A stretch of 7,603 nucleotides of DNA, taken from the NCBI GenBank assembly GCA_002254285.1, contig NIUZ01000183.1:1-7603 (forward strand), read 5' to 3'. Positions 4,823 to 7,603 of the stretch are shown here, piece by piece. Position 1 is the stretch's first letter. Each line of letters begins with the position of its first letter. The position numbers and the translations under genes were made by a program. Below the pieces are notes generated by a model. The model saw only the letters and a list, made by a program, of their open reading frames with translations. It was not told where the DNA came from and did not search any database. Source of the stretch: Bacteroidetes bacterium 4572_112 (GTDB lineage Bacteria; Bacteroidota; Bacteroidia; Bacteroidales; UBA1556).

Positions 4823-6481
4823 ATGAAAATAGAAAGACTTTTTGACTTCCTAGAGAATTACAAAGCAAGCTATCCACAAAAACAAGATGCCTTAGCAAGC
4901 AAGGTTGATGGCGAATGGGTAAAATACAGCATTCAAGAATATTCTGACATAGTACGCGATTTGGCTTATGGGCTAATAAATCTTGGTGTGAAAAAAGGTG
5001 ATAAAATAGCAAGTATCTCGCCTAATGCTCCAGAGTGGAATTTTATTGATATGGCAGCTTCTTCAATAGGAGCAATACATGTGCCTATATATCCTACAAT
5101 TAGTCCTAAGGATTATGAGTATATTTTTAATCATGCTGAGGTGCGAATGGTGTTTATTTCGGGCAAGCTTATGTATAATAAGATTGTAGATATTCTTCCA
5201 AAAACGCCTACTGTAGAAAAAGTATTTTCTTTTAAAGAGTGTAAACATGCTCCTAATTATAAAGAGGTTATTGATTCAGGAAAAGCAAACCCTAAAGCTG
5301 ATGAGCTTAAAGAAATTCAAGCAGAAATAAAAACTGATGATTTGGCAACACTTATTTATACATCGGGTACAACAGGTACCATGAAAGGTGTTATGGAGCG
5401 TATGCTTAATTATATGGAGCAGTATAATGGTATTTCTATTTATTATGCCGAAAATATGGCAACAATAATTGACAATATTCAGGAACTTAAGGTAGACATG
5501 ATGAGCACAGTGCCTCGTTTGTTGGAAAAGGTTTATGATAAGATTGTAGCAAGAGGTGAGGCTCTTGAAGGCTTTAAGCGAAAAGTATTTGATTGGGCTT
5601 TAGAACTTGGTTTTAATTATGATGAGTACGGAAATAATTCTGCAATTTATAAAATGAAACTAGCTGTGGCTGACAAACTTGTTTTCTCTAAATGGCGTGA
5701 TGCTTTTGGTGGTAATATGAGTGTTATGGTTTCGGGAGGTGCAGCATTGCAACCACGTTTGGGACGCATTTTTTGGGCTGCAGGAATTCCTGTTGTTGAG
5801 GGTTATGGTCTTACTGAAACTTCGCCTGTAATTAGTGTAAATACTCTAAAAGCTGGCGAATTACTTATTGGTTCAGTGGGTGTTTTATTGGCCGATGTGG
5901 AAGTTAAGATTGCTGATGATGGCGAAATTCTTTCCAAAGGACCGAACTTAATGCTTGGCTATTATAAGGAAGATGCTCTTACCAAAGAGGTGATTGTTGA
6001 TGGTTGGTTCCATACTGGTGACCTTGGTGAAATTATAGACAATAAATTTGTTAAGATAACTGGTAGAAAGAAAGACCTTTTCAAAACATCAATGGGAAAA
6101 TATGTGGCTCCAGGTCATATTGAAGATACGCTTAAGGAGTCTTCATTTATTGATATTCCTGTTGTAATTGGTGAAAATCAGAAATTTGCTTCTGCACTTA
6201 TTATTCCAAATTTTGAACACATAAAAGATTGGTGTAAGAAGAATGGAAAATCTTGTCCTACTAATGAGCAAATAATTGATGATGAGGATGTAAAGAAGAA
6301 AATTAAGGAAGAAATAGCTGTTCTTAATAAGAAGTTTGGCAGTCACGAACAGATAAAGCAGTTCAGACTTATTGCTGATGAGTGGACAGTGGAATCTGGT
6401 TATGTTACTGCAAAAATGAGTATTAAACGCCCTGTGGTAATGAAAGCTTATTCGCATCTTATCGAGGATATTTATAAATAG
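4823..6481 (+). CDS. Long-chain acyl-CoA synthetase-like AMP-forming ligase with an internal in-frame deletion
   Basis: The 552-residue product belongs to the adenylate-forming (ANL) superfamily, closest to long-chain fatty-acid-CoA ligases (FAA1/FadD15 type). These activate fatty acids with ATP and transfer them to CoA at the inner face of the membrane. Motifs: YTSGTTGTMKGVM (179-191, the ATP-binding loop), TVPRLLEKVYDKIV, VSGGAAL, GYGLTETSP (327-335), GWFHTGDLGEI (394-404) and GRKKDLFKTSMGKYVAP (414-430). After Met191 the sequence jumps straight to ERMLNYMEQYNGISIYYAE. In relatives about 40 residues (from LSH.N to ...H.F) stand between these blocks, so the gene appears to have lost about 120 bp in frame near 5395. 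Three motif changes are also visible: Pro to Met in the ATP loop (187), Gly to Met in FKTSGGK (424), and Ser in place of the C-terminal-domain lysine in TAKMSIKR. Activity is doubtful, though the frame is intact. Confidence 0.85.
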   Translation: MKIERLFDFLENYKASYPQKQDALASKVDGEWVKYSIQEYSDIVRDLAYGLINLGVKKGDKIASISPNAPEWNFIDMAASSIGAIHVPIYPTISPKDYEYIFNHAEVRMVFISGKLMYNKIVDILPKTPTVEKVFSFKECKHAPNYKEVIDSGKANPKADELKEIQAEIKTDDLATLIYTSGTTGTMKGVMERMLNYMEQYNGISIYYAENMATIIDNIQELKVDMMSTVPRLLEKVYDKIVARGEALEGFKRKVFDWALELGFNYDEYGNNSAIYKMKLAVADKLVFSKWRDAFGGNMSVMVSGGAALQPRLGRIFWAAGIPVVEGYGLTETSPVISVNTLKAGELLIGSVGVLLADVEVKIADDGEILSKGPNLMLGYYKEDALTKEVIVDGWFHTGDLGEIIDNKFVKITGRKKDLFKTSMGKYVAPGHIEDTLKESSFIDIPVVIGENQKFASALIIPNFEHIKDWCKKNGKSCPTNEQIIDDEDVKKKIKEEIAVLNKKFGSHEQIKQFRLIADEWTVESGYVTAKMSIKRPVVMKAYSHLIEDIYK

Positions 6482-6540
6482 AGTTTTTTAAAGTAATCTG
6501 TAAATTAGTAATTGGGGATCTGTATTCAGTAAACTGTAGT

Positions 6541-6645
6541 TTAATACCAAATTAATACCAAAACACGCCATATAAATCGTTTATATTTCCCTATTACTGC
6601 GTTAAAAATTATTTCCATAGCTACGGCTATGCAAATAATTTTCGC
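6541..6645. repeat. MITE-like or REP-like repeat element with strong hairpin
   Basis: Three structures are packed together. TTAATACCAAA is duplicated in tandem (6541-6551, 6552-6562). ATATAAA/TTTATAT form a 7-bp hairpin (6570-6576, 6580-6586). A 17-bp inverted repeat with one mismatch spans 6605-6621 and 6626-6642 and closes on TACG; on the plus strand this is a C(UACG)G loop, one of the most stable tetraloops. GCG trinucleotides flank the large hairpin (6599-6601, 6643-6645). No transposase is encoded. The TTATTTGCATAGC arm with its central CGTA resembles, from memory, a hairpin repeat dispersed in Bacteroidota genomes. It lies between convergent genes, where it could stabilise or end both transcripts. 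The element limits are approximate. Confidence 0.6.
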
Positions 6646-7006
6646 TAGATATATTTGTAAATACAGTAAGCTTTTTATTAAATAAGCCCATATTGTCAGT
6701 AGTAGTATATCCAACCTTAAATTCGCCAGTTTGACCAGGCATAAGTGGTTCTTTAGAATATTCTGGCTCAGTACAACCACAAGATTTTACAACACGGGTT
6801 ATAAAAACCATTTCTTGACTATTATTAGTGTATTTAAATGTAGCGGTTACATCTTTCGCGCCTTTAAGCACCTTGCCAAAATCGTGAGTAGTTTTATCAA
6901 ACTTCACTAGATTATCGCCCAAAGATTCCAAATTTGTATAATCAAATGCAAAATTCACTTGACTGGCAATTAGAATAAAGCTAAAAATTAATGCTATTTT
7001 TTTCAT
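6602..7006 (-). CDS. DUF1573 protein, exported, C-terminus replaced by repeat sequence
   Basis: This 134-residue protein starts with a signal peptide (MKKIALIFSFILIASQVNFA, 1-20). It then has one DUF1573 immunoglobulin-like domain: FDKTTHDFGKVLKGA (36-50), FKYTNNS (57-63), VVKSCGCTEPEY (72-83) and PLMPGQTGEFKVGY (87-100). DUF1573 proteins are common and often numerous in Bacteroidota; their role is not established, though the envelope or periplasm is the expected place. From Ser121 the last 14 residues and the stop codon are encoded by the hairpin repeat, and the expected final beta-strand (VVLHIKG in the neighbour) is missing. It is 48 bp downstream of the second DUF1573 gene on the same strand, so the two probably share a transcript. 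Whether the shortened domain still folds is uncertain. Confidence 0.85.
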   Translation of the reverse strand: MKKIALIFSFILIASQVNFAFDYTNLESLGDNLVKFDKTTHDFGKVLKGAKDVTATFKYTNNSQEMVFITRVVKSCGCTEPEYSKEPLMPGQTGEFKVGYTTTDNMGLFNKKLTVFTNISSENYLHSRSYGNNF

Positions 7007-7054
7007 AGTTATATCGTTTATTGTTATATAATTAATTGATAATTAGTTATATAT

Positions 7055-7510
7055 TTATCCTGCAACAGGAGTAAAGCCTTTATTCACCTTTTTTACTGGC
7101 ACTTCCTCTTTTGGCTTAGCTTTAACCACGCCTTTAATATGAAGCACTACAGATTTATTGTCGGCATTAGAAGTAATAGTTATGTTTTTGTGAAATCCAC
7201 CAATGCGGCGAGTATCGTATTTTACATCAATTTCTGACGATTCGCCGGGTAGGATAGGAGCTGATGGTTTTTTTGCAATGGTACAGCCACATGATGAGCG
7301 TACATTCTGAATAATTAATGGTTCTTTACCAGTATTCTGAAATTTGAAAGAAAATTTGCCATCTCCATTTTGCTGTATTGTACCAAAATCGTGAGATGTT
7401 GCTTTAAATTCAATATGTGGTGCACTGCCTTCGCTTATTGTGCTTAAGTTGGTGTTTGCAATAAAGAATACTGCAATAATTCCCATTAATAAAGTGTTAA
7501 ACTTTTTCAT
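7055..7510 (-). CDS. DUF1573 protein, exported
   Basis: This 151-residue protein has a signal peptide (about residues 1-24; hydrophobic core LLMGIIAVFFIA) and a complete DUF1573 domain: IEFKATSHDFGTIQQNGDG (33-51), FKFQNTGKEPLIIQNV (55-70), SSCGCT (72-77), PILPGESSEIDVKYDT (85-100) and the closing strands KNITITSNADNKSVVLHIKG (108-127). A Lys/Pro/Val-rich tail (129-148) follows. It is related to the downstream DUF1573 gene, with the same HDFG, SCGCT and PGxxxE positions, so the pair probably arose by duplication. The two cysteines in CGC are the family's signature; whether they form a disulfide or bind metal is unknown. The ATG at 7508-7510 is set by the signal peptide. No clear TAnnTTTG promoter is visible in the 93 bases left upstream. 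Confidence 0.92.
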   Translation of the reverse strand: MKKFNTLLMGIIAVFFIANTNLSTISEGSAPHIEFKATSHDFGTIQQNGDGKFSFKFQNTGKEPLIIQNVRSSCGCTIAKKPSAPILPGESSEIDVKYDTRRIGGFHKNITITSNADNKSVVLHIKGVVKAKPKEEVPVKKVNKGFTPVAG

Positions 7511-7603
7511 GATATGTGTATTATTATATATTTAATATTAAAAATTAAGTCATTCGAGTTTGCAATCATTATGCCAAATTACTATTTGAAAAACTCTTGC
7601 AAA

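Noticed and set aside
4821..5248. Minus-strand frames of about 60 codons opposite the acyl-CoA synthetase-like gene (4821-5012, 5063-5248)
   Set aside because: They lie fully opposite a clear coding region, have no recognisable domain, and their composition follows from the codon pattern of the real gene.
6143..6457. 104-codon minus-strand frame opposite the 3' part of the acyl-CoA synthetase-like gene
   Set aside because: The opposing gene has conserved family motifs throughout; this frame has none and is a shadow.
6541..6780. 79-codon minus-strand frame running through the repeat element and the DUF1573 gene
   Set aside because: It reads through the hairpin and the tandem TTAATACCAAA units in a different frame from the DUF1573 domain; it is not a family I know and is best seen as translated repeat DNA.

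Overview
The window looks like a chromosomal segment from a member of the Bacteroidota. The evidence is AT-rich DNA, a DUF5916-type outer-membrane protein, two short DUF1573 proteins, a TerB/J-domain protein of the form common in that phylum, few Shine-Dalgarno sites, and Bacteroidota-type -7 promoter elements (TAnnTTTG, here three times as TATATTTG). Order or genus cannot be fixed from the sequence.

Layout: (1) 1-672, + strand, the 3' end of a DUF5916 beta-barrel gene. (2) 718-1893, - strand, yidD (membrane protein insertion factor) downstream of a TerB/J-domain co-chaperone gene. (3) 2092-3131, + strand, a YefM/YoeB type II toxin-antitoxin operon. Its control region carries three GTAC-centred boxes spaced exactly 12 bp apart, and a third, overlapping reading frame for a small secreted protein is broken by an in-frame TAG. 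(4) 3139-4187, - strand, a saccharopine dehydrogenase-family gene that has lost an internal segment and shifted frame, followed by a strong intrinsic terminator. (5) 4188-4822, a gene-free stretch with degenerate repeats and a promoter. (6) 4823-6481, + strand, a long-chain acyl-CoA synthetase-like gene that appears to have lost about 40 internal residues in frame. (7) 6541-6645, a repeat element with a strong hairpin. (8) 6602-7510, - strand, two DUF1573 genes; the downstream one runs into the repeat and takes its last residues and stop codon from it.

The genes do not form one pathway. The best-supported unit is the toxin-antitoxin operon: both protein families, the 1-nt stop/start overlap and the operator layout match the E. 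coli yefM-yoeB system. The most unusual theme is gene damage. Four features between 2649 and 7006 are broken, shortened or hybrid: an amber-interrupted frame, a frameshifting deletion across an apparent 11-bp repeat, an in-frame deletion, and a repeat-derived C-terminus. This could be real decay next to a mobile toxin-antitoxin module, or partly assembly error. Reads across the junctions would decide. I see no CRISPR array, tRNA, rRNA or complete insertion sequence.
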